From CAYOMP01 sp964405075 (GTDB lineage: Bacteria; Bacillota; Clostridia; Lachnospirales; Lachnospiraceae): 26,511 nt of DNA. Below the pieces are notes generated by a model, which saw only the letters and a program-made list of their open reading frames with translations, was not told the origin of the DNA and searched no databases. Below, piece after piece: positions 1 through 8,890 of this stretch. The stretch's first letter is position 1, and every line of letters starts with the position of its first letter. A program made the position numbers and the translations under genes. Location: NCBI GenBank assembly GCA_964405075.1, contig CAYOMP010000025.1, positions 1 through 26,511 of the forward strand, in the 5' to 3' direction.

Positions 1-5
1 TTCAT

Positions 6-34
6 CTGAGCCTAATTTTTTAACTCAGTTTTTT
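6..34 (+). terminator. Weak candidate terminator of an off-window gene
   Basis: CTGAG at 6-10 pairs with CTCAG at 24-28, and an inner TAA/TTA pairing is separated from it by a small asymmetric bulge. Six T residues follow at 29-34. The stem is short and imperfect. It would end a plus-strand gene lying before the window, but no such gene is visible, so this is only a candidate. Confidence 0.3.
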
Positions 35-238
35 CATATCTTATTTGACACTATCTTTTTTTCGTAGCTACTGACAGTATTCTACCATACACAACCATAA
101 ATTCTTATATATTATTTTGGTTATTTTTTGACTTTTCTATATAATTATGCTATTTTGAACTTAAAAGATATTTTAACGGAATGTTGAATATTTTATCATT
201 TCATAAAATCATAAACTAAACATTTCGTTCCATATTTC

Positions 239-286
239 TTAAAATAGGATTGGTATAAACATAAACTTATATATTTCCTATTTTAA
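239..286. repeat. 11-bp inverted repeat upstream of AraC gene
   Basis: TTAAAATAGGA at 239-249 is repeated exactly in reverse complement (TCCTATTTTAA) at 276-286, with 26 nt between. It sits about 100 nt before the AraC-family start at 386 in an otherwise AT-rich, gene-free stretch (1-385). It could be an operator or a weak RNA hairpin. The centre-to-centre spacing of about 37 bp does not decide between these. No convincing -35/-10 pair was found here; TATACA at 325-330 is the best -10-like hexamer. Confidence 0.5.
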
Positions 287-385
287 ATTCTAGACAAACT
301 CAATATCCATTCATGACCGCTTAGTATACAACAACGTTTAATATATTCAAAAAACATCAAATATTTACACGAAAGAGGGAATAAT

Positions 386-1261
386 ATGCCATATCCAATA
401 CCTGCAGGTAGAAACTTTGAAATAACTTATAATGAAACCAGCGCTAACCATTATATGCCAACTATGGCATCAGCAGACCATTATGAAGTGGCTATGATAA
501 TCAGTGGAGACCGACAATCTATTACCCCGGATAGAATATATTATGCTCATTCCGGTTGTGTTAATATGTGTAAACCTTATGTATTACATCAGACCTCATC
601 CATTTCTAATACTCCATATAAAAGAATTCTGATAAAATTCTCCATTAAAACAGGCGAATACTTGAGAGAACGAATAGGTAAAACTGCTTTTGATGAACTA
701 TTTAATGAACATGCTCATTATTTTACAGAAGAAGGTACAGTAAAAATAACAAATAAGTTTTGGGAAATGTTAGAGGAATACAAAGAATATAATCATTACT
801 CTAATGAAATACTGTCAGGTCTGATATTTCATCTATTTACTATGATTATTAAATATAAACGTGAGAATCCAGATGTATTACCTGTTTCATTTGAATGTAA
901 GAACAAAACCATTATCAATGCACTTAGTTTTATACAAAGTCATTTCCATGAAGACATTACTATGGAAGATGTCTGCAAATATATAGGCTTAACTCCTTCG
1001 TACTTTTCTAAGCTCTTTAAAGATACAATTGGGACTACATACTCTGAGTATGTTATTTTAACCAGACTCCAATGCTGCAGAATTATGCTAATGCAAACAG
1101 ACCTTTCAGTTCAGGAAATTGCTGAAAAGTCCGGATTATGCAATGGTAATTATTTAAGTACATTGTTTAAAAAATATTATCACGAAACCCCTCGTGAGTT
1201 TAGAAATCACTGTGAAGCAACAGCGGTAAGCGATGTAATTAATAAGCCACTATACGACTAG
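386..1261 (+). CDS. AraC-family transcriptional regulator with N-terminal sensor domain
   Basis: A 291-residue cytoplasmic DNA-binding regulator. Residues ~10-160 form a cupin-like ligand-sensing half. Residues ~175-275 are the paired helix-turn-helix AraC domain: first HTH around 193-212 (ITMEDVCKYIGLTPSYFSKL), second around 241-263 with the family signature NYLSTLFKKYYHETPREFR near 255-273. The start is supported by AGAGGGA at 374-380, 5 nt before the ATG. The gene is monocistronic and convergent with the sensor kinase on the other strand, overlapping its 3' end by 12 bp, so the two transcripts are antisense at their ends. No adjacent target operon reveals its ligand. An inverted repeat at 239-286 may be its own operator. 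The family call is secure; the effector is unknown. Confidence 0.88.
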   Translation: MPYPIPAGRNFEITYNETSANHYMPTMASADHYEVAMIISGDRQSITPDRIYYAHSGCVNMCKPYVLHQTSSISNTPYKRILIKFSIKTGEYLRERIGKTAFDELFNEHAHYFTEEGTVKITNKFWEMLEEYKEYNHYSNEILSGLIFHLFTMIIKYKRENPDVLPVSFECKNKTIINALSFIQSHFHEDITMEDVCKYIGLTPSYFSKLFKDTIGTTYSEYVILTRLQCCRIMLMQTDLSVQEIAEKSGLCNGNYLSTLFKKYYHETPREFRNHCEATAVSDVINKPLYD

Positions 1262-2539
1262 TTTAAATACCAGATTAAAGCACATACCATCCTCTGTTCT
1301 TTGTGCAAATATATCTCCGCCCATTTTAGTCATAATTTGCTTACTAATATACAACCCTAGTCCATTGCCACTTTTATTTCCCACATTGCTTCCCCGGTAA
1401 AAGCTATCAAATAAATGTGGCATTTCTGATGCCGGAACCTGTTCTCCTTTGTTATAAATGCTTATAATCTGACAATATTCCTCTTCGTAAAATCCCAAAG
1501 AAATATCCTGTTTATCCCCATATTTCAAAGCATTTTCCATAACATTTTCCATAACCTCAAGTGATTTTTCTATATCACCTTTTATTAATTTATTACTATA
1601 TTTTCCTATATTCAGGTTAGTCATTAACAACTTGCATTTTGGCTCATAAGTTTCCATTATCTTTTCCACATAATCTTTTAAATAGAATTCCCCATCTGCA
1701 ACCTCTATAACCATTATATCTTCGCTGGATGTAGTAATTATTTCTTTTATATAGTTCTCAATCTCAATAGAATGCTTTTCAATCTGAGTAGCAGCATTAA
1801 TTTTCTTTTCTTCTGTATCATACATGCCTTCCTTTAATGCTTTTGAATATAATTTAATTGTGCTAAGTGGAATTTTTATATCATGAGACAAAGACAACAA
1901 AAGCATCTTTTTATCTCTCAATAACTTAAGCTCTTTATTTTTAGAATAATCAAGGGTATCGCGAAGCATTGATATTCCCCATAAGAATTTACCAAAGAAT
2001 CTATCTTTGCTTTCCTCTAATTCTCCTTTCAAATGCCCCTTTGACAATTCAAAAGGCATTTCACTTAAGGTATTAAAAGGCTTTAGAATCTTTTCTTTTA
2101 CATATATAAGTACTAAAAACACAAAAGTAAACATTATTAGAATTATTACTTCTACTACAACTATTTCATCAATAATTTTTATACTATTACTATAATCAAA
2201 ACGAACGTACCCTTGTATTTTATTATCTTTGGTAATAGGTTTAATTGTAGAATTCAGACTATTTTGATTACTAAAAAAATCAACACTCTCATCAAAGTTA
2301 TCGTCAGCAAATGGTAAATATTCTATCCTTTTTACATAACTATAAAGGGATAAATCTATTGTTTCTATCCCTTTATCTATATCATCAGCATTTTCAATAT
2401 CAGCCATTATTTCATTGATTTCAATCTTGTAATACATATTCTGCTTTTCCGGCATTCCCTGCAGTTTAAAAAATGTCACCGTTGCAAGAAATATGTACAT
2501 CACCATATTTATAACCAACAGCCAGTTAAATTTCTTCAT
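1250..2539 (-). CDS. Membrane sensor histidine kinase
   Basis: A 429-residue histidine kinase. Transmembrane helices at ~7-27 and ~127-147 bracket an extracytoplasmic domain of about 100 residues. The dimerisation/phosphoacceptor helix has SHDIKIPLSTIK with His219. The ATPase domain shows an N box (MENALKYGD, Asn336) and a G box (GNGLGLYISK, 391-400). AGGA lies 8 nt before the ATG. Its start overlaps the response-regulator stop by 14 nt, so the pair is translationally coupled and is presumably a cognate two-component system. The sizeable outer domain argues against the classical BceS type, which has almost no loop and senses through its transporter. Here the kinase probably binds a ligand or an accessory protein itself. 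Last gene of the permease-ATPase-regulator-kinase operon. Confidence 0.93.
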   Translation of the reverse strand: MKKFNWLLVINMVMYIFLATVTFFKLQGMPEKQNMYYKIEINEIMADIENADDIDKGIETIDLSLYSYVKRIEYLPFADDNFDESVDFFSNQNSLNSTIKPITKDNKIQGYVRFDYSNSIKIIDEIVVVEVIILIMFTFVFLVLIYVKEKILKPFNTLSEMPFELSKGHLKGELEESKDRFFGKFLWGISMLRDTLDYSKNKELKLLRDKKMLLLSLSHDIKIPLSTIKLYSKALKEGMYDTEEKKINAATQIEKHSIEIENYIKEIITTSSEDIMVIEVADGEFYLKDYVEKIMETYEPKCKLLMTNLNIGKYSNKLIKGDIEKSLEVMENVMENALKYGDKQDISLGFYEEEYCQIISIYNKGEQVPASEMPHLFDSFYRGSNVGNKSGNGLGLYISKQIMTKMGGDIFAQRTEDGMCFNLVFKLVV

Positions 2540-3206
2540 ATTTGTATCCTACTCCCCATACTGTCTGAATTCGTTTAGGATTCTTAGATTCAGCTTCTAT
2601 TTTGTCTCTAAGCATCTTAATATGAACCGTCAGAGTCTGGTTTTCACTAAAACTGTCCATTCCCCAGATTTTATTAAATATGAAATCCTTATTTAATGTT
2701 TTCCCTGGATTTTCAACAAATAACAATAACAGTTCATATTCTTTTATTGTAAGATCTAGTTCCTTTTTATCTAAGAAAACCTGCTTTGATTCTTTATCAA
2801 TGGAGATTGCTCCCGACGAAATTATGGCATTCTTTTGTTTCAAATCATAGTTTCTACGCATAAGAGCAGTGACTTTTGCACACAAAATATCCATATCTAC
2901 TGGTTTTTCCACATAATCATCTGCTCCATTAACAAAACCATTCATTTTATCTTCTTTATCAACTCTTGCACTTAAAAATATTATTGGCATACCACTATTC
3001 TCTCTAATAGTTGAACATACCGAATATCCATCTATCCCCGGTAACATTACGTCCAAAATAGCTAATTTCACCTTCTCGTTTTCAAGAAAAGCAATTGCTT
3101 CTTCTCCCGAAAAAACCCCTTTAACACTAAATCCTGATTTTCCTAAAAAAGCACACATTAATTCATTTAATTCAGTATGGTCCTCTACTAAAAGAATATC
3201 AAACAT
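2526..3206 (-). CDS. OmpR/PhoB-family response regulator
   Basis: A 226-residue response regulator. The receiver domain (1-~115) has acidic residues at ~9, phosphoacceptor Asp52 in LDVMLPGIDG, Ser79 and Lys101 (EKPVD). The C-terminal winged-helix Trans_reg_C domain (~130-222) ends with the usual QTVWGVGYKYE. The open frame extends 48 codons further upstream, but that part overlaps the ATPase gene and has no family similarity. The ATG at 3206-3204 gives the standard family length and lies 1 nt after the ATPase stop codon, so coupled translation is likely. The upstream Shine-Dalgarno is poor (GGAAATGGG), consistent with coupling. It probably activates this operon, including the transporter genes. 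Confidence 0.93.
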   Translation of the reverse strand: MFDILLVEDHTELNELMCAFLGKSGFSVKGVFSGEEAIAFLENEKVKLAILDVMLPGIDGYSVCSTIRENSGMPIIFLSARVDKEDKMNGFVNGADDYVEKPVDMDILCAKVTALMRRNYDLKQKNAIISSGAISIDKESKQVFLDKKELDLTIKEYELLLLFVENPGKTLNKDFIFNKIWGMDSFSENQTLTVHIKMLRDKIEAESKNPKRIQTVWGVGYKYEEI

Positions 3207-3207
3207 T

Positions 3208-3972
3208 TTACCAACCCATTTCCATAAGCCAATTAGAGAGCTTTCTCTCACGTTCCTTAGTTTCTTCACTTGATTTGAACTTACCAAAAGTATACTCACC
3301 CTTGATATTTCCATCTTCAATATACAACACTCTGTCGCTTTTTGCAGCAACCTTCATATCATGTGTAACCAGCATTATTGTTGTACCCTCAGCATTAATT
3401 CTATTTAATTCTTTCATAACTTCACGGGAATTCTGTTGATTTAATGCTCCTGTAGGTTCATCAGCAAATATCATTTTAGGATTATTGATTAGACTTCTAC
3501 AAATACATGCTCTTTGTAACTGTCCGCCTGATACTTCATTAATGTCATTTTCTGCGATTTCGCTAATGTCAAGTTTATTCATTAATTCCTTAGCTCTGGC
3601 ATTAATTTCTCCACGCTTACCTTTTCCTTTTTTAGACTGATATGCTGGTAATATTATATTATCATAAATACTCAAATTTTTGAGCATATACATTTGCTGA
3701 AATATAAATCCCATTTCATCTAATCTAACATCACTCATTTGTGATGCATTTAACTCGCTAATATCTCTTCCAAAGAAATTAACTGTTCCGGCCGTTGGTC
3801 TGTCCATTCCACTAACTGCATATAAAAGTGTTGATTTACCAGAACCACTAGGTCCCATAATCGCAACCATTTCTACATCTTCAATTGTTAAATTAACATT
3901 TCTTAATACGTTATTCTGTCTTTTATTTATAATATATGTTTTACATAAATCTTTAACTACTAATGAACTCAT
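3208..3972 (-). CDS. ABC transporter ATPase, MacB/LolD/BceA type
   Basis: A 254-residue nucleotide-binding protein of the FtsX-permease-associated class. Walker A GPSGSGKST at 40-48, Q-loop Gln92, signature VSGGQLQRA at 147-155, Walker B MIFADEPTGALN at 167-178 and H-loop His204 are all intact. A charged tail of about 25 residues (~230-254) follows the core and ends just before the response regulator. AGAGAGG precedes the ATG. The ATPase is 14 nt downstream of its permease and 1 nt upstream of the regulator. Such ATPases energise mechanotransmission or export of peptides, lipids or antibiotics rather than import. Confidence 0.93.
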   Translation of the reverse strand: MSSLVVKDLCKTYIINKRQNNVLRNVNLTIEDVEMVAIMGPSGSGKSTLLYAVSGMDRPTAGTVNFFGRDISELNASQMSDVRLDEMGFIFQQMYMLKNLSIYDNIILPAYQSKKGKGKRGEINARAKELMNKLDISEIAENDINEVSGGQLQRACICRSLINNPKMIFADEPTGALNQQNSREVMKELNRINAEGTTIMLVTHDMKVAAKSDRVLYIEDGNIKGEYTFGKFKSSEETKERERKLSNWLMEMGW

Positions 3973-3986
3973 TTTAATTACCTCTC

Positions 3987-6359
3987 TTATTCCATATTAT
4001 TTACTTCTTTTACATCTACTGAATTAACACCCATTGAACAAATAACAGCTGACAATGCAGTTGCTCCAAATATTATGAGTGGATAAATTACATATGTTTC
4101 TAATGGATTAGAAATCAATTCCATCTGATTAGCCCCCATTATTCCAAATATTGGTTTAACAATTAGAGATGATAGGGGTTTGGATAATAACGTTCCTAAG
4201 ATTATCGAACTAACAAGCATCATAAGAATTCTTTGAATTTGCCATTTTCTTACACTGCTATTTTTAAATCCTATACTCTTTAATAAAGCAATATCTGAAC
4301 GTTCTTTTGTCATAAAAGTTTTCATCATAAGAATTGTTATTAAACTATTAATTACTAAAACAACACCAACTATAAATATCATTATTGTATCCAACTGATC
4401 AGTAATTCCACCTATCAAATCTTTTATAAACTCTTGTGCTGTTTTTACCTTATAGTCCGGGAATACCTCTTTAAGGACATCAAGTGCTTCCTCTTTTTCC
4501 ATATCCTCTAATTCAATCTGTGTAGCAAATACACCTGCCAAAAAGTCATATTCTATTTCCACATCTTTACTAACTCTGAATCCATATCCAAGATTCACCA
4601 TAGACTGATACTTTCCACATATAATAAATTCCTTTTCTTCATTCCCCATTTGGAAATGAAGTGTATCACCAATACCTACACCCATTTCTTTGGCAGTCTT
4701 ATCTGTAATTATAATTTCATTAGTTAGTTCAGGGGCTTTCCCTTCTAACAATACATATTCCTTTTCCATATCACCTATCGCCTGCATTGTTAAATATGAA
4801 TACATCTTATCTGGATTATCCGCATAGCATGGAATCATAAAGTCTATTTCCATTCCAACCTGGCCCTTTAAGCCCTCTGCTTCTAATGTATCTTCCATAT
4901 ATTTAATATCCGACTTAATTAAATCATAATCTGTCTCTGCCATATACAAATCCACTCTATCATTATCTATATATACATCACTAGGAGACAAATTAAATGT
5001 CTTTACAATTTCTTCGCTTTTTAAAGTAGTGGCAATACTTAATGGTAAAAGAATAAGTAATGTTCCTATGCAAAACGTAATTCCAAGAATTATGAATTTT
5101 CTAAAGCTGCTTAAAATATCATTTACTGCCATAAAAAACGTGGTACTCATTATTTTTGACTTCCACAATTTCATTTTTGTATGTGACTTATATCTTTCCC
5201 CATTAGAACCACTCCTTATAGCGTCAATGGCAGTGAACTTCTTTAATTTATTTGTACTTGTATAACAGAATAATGACACAAGACCTACTATTGCAATGGC
5301 TGCTATTACATTTACTAAGAAATTCTGGTCTGCACTTTCAATAACGATATTTACAATTGCCTGTTCTAATAATAAATCTCCAAATGGAAAGCTTAAAATA
5401 AATCCAACTATAGCTCCTACTACTGCAATTCCAAAGTATTTAATCATATATACACTCTTAATACCTGCATCTTTTAGTCCAATAGCTTTCATAATTCCTA
5501 TCTCTTTATATTCTTCCTGTAATGTAAACACTATTGTGAATCTAAGTACCAGAAAGGCTATTAAAATCAAACAAATACTAACTATCATTAACGTTACTGC
5601 AATAAGCATATCCACCATGAAGCACAATGGAATCATATCCTTTGTTACGTTTGAAATTACATTGAAATTCTGTTGTTTCCAATCCTCTTGAAACTTCTCT
5701 TCGTCCAAATAATCAACGCAGTAGAATTTGACATAATGTAAGTCTTCTTGATTTTCAAACTTTTTAAAATCTTCTTCTGAAATAATCATACGTTTGTAGC
5801 TCATCATTGCACTACCAAAAACAACGTCTTTTGTTAAGGTTACTATTTTGAATTTCTGAGTAACCTCACCAACTGTAACCCTTACTATATCACCAACCTT
5901 TAACTCATTTGCTTCAGCCTCTAATTTAGGAAATGCCACCTCGCCACTTTTAAGTTCCAACAAATTACCCTCTGAATCAAATACCTTCATAAAGTTATCT
6001 GATTTTGCTTGTATTGACATATTAGCAGTTTTTTCATACTTTTTTTTAGTTGAATCAGATTTAACTATTTCCAAATTATCATCATTTACATTGAAGGTAT
6101 CAATTACTTCTGTTTCTTTTGCGTATTCACTTTTTTCTATATATTCCTGTATTTCATCTGTTTCTCCTTGAGTTACCGCTAAGGTAAAATAATCCGGAAC
6201 CTTTGAAATGTCTATAAAGTGCTCCACAGCTCCTGTTATCGCCAACAAATTGTTAATACTACTTGCCATAAACATAGTTGCCAAAATTACAAACAAAAAT
6301 AATATGACATTCATTGTTTTTTTTCGTCTTAAATCATTCTTTAATATTCTAAAAAACAT
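3987..6359 (-). CDS. FtsX/MacB-family ABC permease
   Basis: A 790-residue membrane protein of the large double-FtsX type. TM1 is at ~17-37, followed by an extracytoplasmic domain to ~245. The first FtsX helices lie at ~247-277, ~305-325 and ~350-366, each core followed by the cytoplasmic motif EYKEIGIMKAIGL (~283-295). A further TM at ~421-443 leads a second large outer domain (~450-655). The second FtsX set is in the last ~130 residues, with the matching RSDIALLKSIGF. The start is supported by AGGAGTG, 6 nt before the ATG. First gene of the four-gene operon. Duplicated FtsX cores with two outer domains are typical of antimicrobial-peptide or envelope-stress exporters; the actual substrate cannot be read from sequence. 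Confidence 0.9.
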   Translation of the reverse strand: MFFRILKNDLRRKKTMNVILFLFVILATMFMASSINNLLAITGAVEHFIDISKVPDYFTLAVTQGETDEIQEYIEKSEYAKETEVIDTFNVNDDNLEIVKSDSTKKKYEKTANMSIQAKSDNFMKVFDSEGNLLELKSGEVAFPKLEAEANELKVGDIVRVTVGEVTQKFKIVTLTKDVVFGSAMMSYKRMIISEEDFKKFENQEDLHYVKFYCVDYLDEEKFQEDWKQQNFNVISNVTKDMIPLCFMVDMLIAVTLMIVSICLILIAFLVLRFTIVFTLQEEYKEIGIMKAIGLKDAGIKSVYMIKYFGIAVVGAIVGFILSFPFGDLLLEQAIVNIVIESADQNFLVNVIAAIAIVGLVSLFCYTSTNKLKKFTAIDAIRSGSNGERYKSHTKMKLWKSKIMSTTFFMAVNDILSSFRKFIILGITFCIGTLLILLPLSIATTLKSEEIVKTFNLSPSDVYIDNDRVDLYMAETDYDLIKSDIKYMEDTLEAEGLKGQVGMEIDFMIPCYADNPDKMYSYLTMQAIGDMEKEYVLLEGKAPELTNEIIITDKTAKEMGVGIGDTLHFQMGNEEKEFIICGKYQSMVNLGYGFRVSKDVEIEYDFLAGVFATQIELEDMEKEEALDVLKEVFPDYKVKTAQEFIKDLIGGITDQLDTIMIFIVGVVLVINSLITILMMKTFMTKERSDIALLKSIGFKNSSVRKWQIQRILMMLVSSIILGTLLSKPLSSLIVKPIFGIMGANQMELISNPLETYVIYPLIIFGATALSAVICSMGVNSVDVKEVNNME

Positions 6360-6418
6360 TTTTTCACTCCTATTTTCTTATTTCTAAAATTTTCTTATTT
6401 TTACCGGTATTCATTTAA

Positions 6419-6478
6419 TAGGTTTTCAACCTACCTTAAGCTTAACGAAAGTATAACATTGCAATTATTAAATAATCC
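6419..6478 (-). promoter_or_regulatory. Candidate promoter region of permease operon
   Basis: On the minus strand a -10-like TATACT lies at 6455-6450. At the -35 position (6478-6473) there is only GGATTA, a poor match, as expected for an activated promoter. A perfect dyad TAGGTT-3 nt-AACCTA at 6419-6433 lies in the leader, about 60 nt before the start codon, and could be an operator or small hairpin. Inference only. Confidence 0.35.
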
Positions 6479-6520
6479 TTAAATGGAAAAAGTTTTTTCT
6501 TTATCATCACAAATAATACG

Positions 6521-6560
6521 AAAAACTCCTTTTTACTATTTGCAGCTAAAAGGAGTTTTT
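6521..6560 (-). terminator. Rho-independent terminator after nuclease gene
   Basis: A perfect 13-bp stem (AAAAACTCCTTTT at 6521-6533, AAAAGGAGTTTTT at 6548-6560) with a 14-nt loop. It starts 31 nt past the nuclease stop. On the minus strand the transcript leaves the stem in a run of five U. It isolates the nuclease from the downstream permease operon. The mirror-image A/T tracts would also allow termination on the plus strand. Confidence 0.85.
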
Positions 6561-6591
6561 TCTATACTTATTCTTTTTTATATTACACCCA

Positions 6592-7767
6592 CTAAGGATT
6601 ACAATTTCCACAAGGCTCATACCCCATAGAGATAACCTCATCTCGAGTCCCTATATGTGTAGCTTTATTCTTGTCGCTCATTTGCTTTACACTTTTACAA
6701 TTTGGATAGTGAAACTTCTTAGTATTAGTATTTAAAATATACTCTGTTCCACTAGATGCAGTATCTGTACCATTATTCGAAAATGTGGCAACTACTGCTG
6801 AGTCACTACTTTCCTTATTGTTATTTTCATTATCGCCATTAGTATTTGTATTACTAACCGCCGCAACACTCTCAGTTTCCTGACTCTCTCCATTAGCATA
6901 ATTAATATCTATACCCGGTTGCACATTATAGCAATAAACATTAAAGCAAATCCCCTTTCCTTCATCTTCCACAGACCAGGCTTCCATCTGCACACCGGAT
7001 GCTACCAGATTATCTCCTTCAAAAACAGGTGTCACTCTATATAAAACATGATTATTAGTAGCTTCTACATAATCATCCACCATATTTTCAAATGGCAACA
7101 TCCCTGTAACATTAAGATATCTGGTACCTGTAATCAGATTCCTTTCATTGGCATTTTCTCCTGCCAGCTGATACCCTATTAAATGACATCTGTTGTATAG
7201 ATAATTACCATCAATAATATCATTATACTTAACAGTGTGCCATCCAGAAGGCTTAATACTACCTATTTCGCCTCTTTCCTCAGTCGGCATTAATTCAAGA
7301 CATACATTAGCATATGCCTGTCCACAGCGCCCAAGGTTATCAAACTCACTATAATTTTCAAATGCTGTAGTAGATTTCTTATCTTCATCAGAAAAGACAG
7401 GAATATTGTTATTTATCTCAACATAAGGTGTACCATCAAATTCTGGTATATCAGTTAAATTAAGGGGTAATACTTCATTCCCTTTATTACTAACTTCTAC
7501 ATTATACTCATCTTCTACATTCACATCGTAACTAGTTGCTTCATCTTCTGATATAACTCTCTCTTCTTCATTTTCAGCATAGCTAGATGCTTCATTTCCA
7601 TCGTAGGTAGTTACTTCATTTTCTGCTAGATTTCTTTCTTCTATATTTTCATGCTCTATTGCCGCACTATTATTGTTTACCGTATCATTACCAGAACATG
7701 CCCCAAGTAATAATGTTATGGATAATACTAAGCTTAACAATAATTTTTTCGAGTTCTTTACTACCAT
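6592..7767 (-). CDS. Secreted lipoprotein DNA/RNA non-specific endonuclease with Ada-like Cys domain
   Basis: A 391-residue predicted lipoprotein. The signal peptide ends in the lipobox LGAC with Cys24. An acidic linker (~35-95) carries octad repeats EVTTYDGN (51-58), EASSYAEN (59-66) and EATSYDVN (76-83). The nuclease domain (~105-285) is of the EndA/NUC beta-beta-alpha-metal type: NRCHLIGYQL with presumed catalytic His195 (in place of the usual DRGH) and NERNLITGTRYLN with likely metal-binding Asn219. A Ser/Asn-rich linker follows. Residues ~342-391 form a small Ada-like metal-binding module (FHYPNCKSV with Cys357; CGNC, Cys386 and Cys389). It probably degrades extracellular nucleic acid at the cell surface. 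GGGGG lies about 8 nt before the ATG. Single-gene transcription unit with its own promoter and terminator. Confidence 0.88.
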   Translation of the reverse strand: MVVKNSKKLLLSLVLSITLLLGACSGNDTVNNNSAAIEHENIEERNLAENEVTTYDGNEASSYAENEEERVISEDEATSYDVNVEDEYNVEVSNKGNEVLPLNLTDIPEFDGTPYVEINNNIPVFSDEDKKSTTAFENYSEFDNLGRCGQAYANVCLELMPTEERGEIGSIKPSGWHTVKYNDIIDGNYLYNRCHLIGYQLAGENANERNLITGTRYLNVTGMLPFENMVDDYVEATNNHVLYRVTPVFEGDNLVASGVQMEAWSVEDEGKGICFNVYCYNVQPGIDINYANGESQETESVAAVSNTNTNGDNENNNKESSDSAVVATFSNNGTDTASSGTEYILNTNTKKFHYPNCKSVKQMSDKNKATHIGTRDEVISMGYEPCGNCNP

Positions 7768-7797
7768 ATTTCAACCCCCAATACCTATTTGTAAAAT

Positions 7798-7806
7798 ATT
7801 ATAACA
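7798..7806 (-). promoter_or_regulatory. Extended -10 promoter of nuclease gene
   Basis: The minus strand reads TGTTATAAT, a perfect -10 hexamer preceded by TGN, 30 nt upstream of the nuclease ATG. No good -35 is seen at 16-18 bp, which is usual for extended -10 promoters. Confidence 0.6.
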
Positions 7807-7904
7807 CAATGACTTTAATAAGCACTACCGAATCAAATGCATTTTCTTTCTAACCTATATTCAACAGCCTTTGAAAATTTCATAAGTTATTGTAGCTAAA
7901 AATC

Positions 7905-8890
7905 TTATATGAACACAGGCTCAATATAATCTTTTATTAGCTTAATCCTATCCTTAGCCTTCGGTTCAAAGGTAGACGCTATTGATATTACCAATTCCTT
8001 TTTAGGATTAACATATATAACATTTCCTCCATCCCCAAGAGCTGCAAAACTGCCTTCGTCCTTTTCTATAATCCACCATAAATATCCATAGCTCATACCA
8101 TACTGTTTACACTCAATATGTTCCCTTGTACTTTGTTCTATCCACCCCCTGGACACAATCTGCTGCCCATTATATACGCCCTTACACAAACATAGTTCAC
8201 CAATCTTTGCCATATCCCTTGCTGTTAGATTAAGTCCCCATCCTGCGGTATTAACTCCTGTAGGTGATGNNNNNNNNNNACATCCTTACTTTTATAAAAT
8301 TCCAACTGCTCTTTTTCATTGGAAAATGTAATGTTGTTCTCTACCTTTATTCCCAATGGCTCAAACAAATTCTCTGTGGCAAATTTCAACACTGACTGCC
8401 CTGTTGCCTTTACTAATATTCCTGATAAAATATCTGTTCCAATTACAGGTGCATATCTAAACTCTCCAACCTTACCTTTTCCACCTATTAAATCAAGTGT
8501 ACTCTTTACCCAATCCTGACTTGAAAAGTATTCTCTATAGTTCTCTTCCCTTTGTTTATATGGTACAGTCATTGTCAGCATATTTTTTATAGTTATATGG
8601 TCTAATATGCTTTTATTTGCATCTGATATATTAATACCTTGCTTTTCAAAATATTCCGGGAAAAAGTCTACTACTCTTTGATTAATATTCTCAATATACC
8701 CTTTATCAATAGCTATCCCTATCAGTATAGATATTATGCTCTTAGTTACTGAGAAAATATGAAAAGTTGTGTCTCTTTCACTATTATTGTATTTTTCATA
8801 TACAACTTCACCACTTTTGCTGACCACCATTCCACCTATATTCTTATAACTTGCATTAATTGTTTTCTCCATCTTTGTTTTCAAATTCAT
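7905..8890 (-). CDS. Beta-lactamase-family serine hydrolase, interrupted by assembly gap
   Basis: One gene split in two by the N run at 8270-8279. The N-terminal piece carries the SxxK motif FSVTK (Ser47, Lys50) and a YAP motif in FRYAPVIGTD, matching the Tyr element of class C beta-lactamase/esterase-like enzymes. The downstream piece, read in the right frame, begins SPTGVNTAGWGLNLTARDM and continues to the third motif LGDGGNVIYV near the C terminus. There is no signal peptide, so it is probably cytoplasmic. Homologues of this pattern include EstB-like and oligomer hydrolases; real beta-lactamase activity is not implied. The ATG directly abuts the stop of the UvrA-like gene, and GGGAGG inside that gene's end is its ribosome site, so the two are coupled. 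About 330 residues once the gap is closed. No clear terminator follows. Confidence 0.82.
8270..8279. other. Assembly gap (10 N)
   Basis: Ten undetermined bases. The hydrolase frames on either side join only if the true number of missing bases is 2 modulo 3 (for example 11 or 14). Ten is therefore a placeholder, and the apparent frameshift is an assembly artefact. Confidence 0.95.

Noticed and set aside
5296..5691. Plus-strand frame of 131 codons
   Set aside because: It lies entirely inside the permease gene in antisense, has no family signature and no ribosome site; a shadow frame.
7905..8890. Serine hydrolase as a frameshifted pseudogene
   Set aside because: The frame change coincides with the N run, and motifs on both sides are intact; it is an assembly artefact.
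8225..8890. True antibiotic beta-lactamase
   Set aside because: SxxK is present, but there is no signal peptide and the third motif is GDGG rather than KTG; an esterase or peptidase-like role is as likely.
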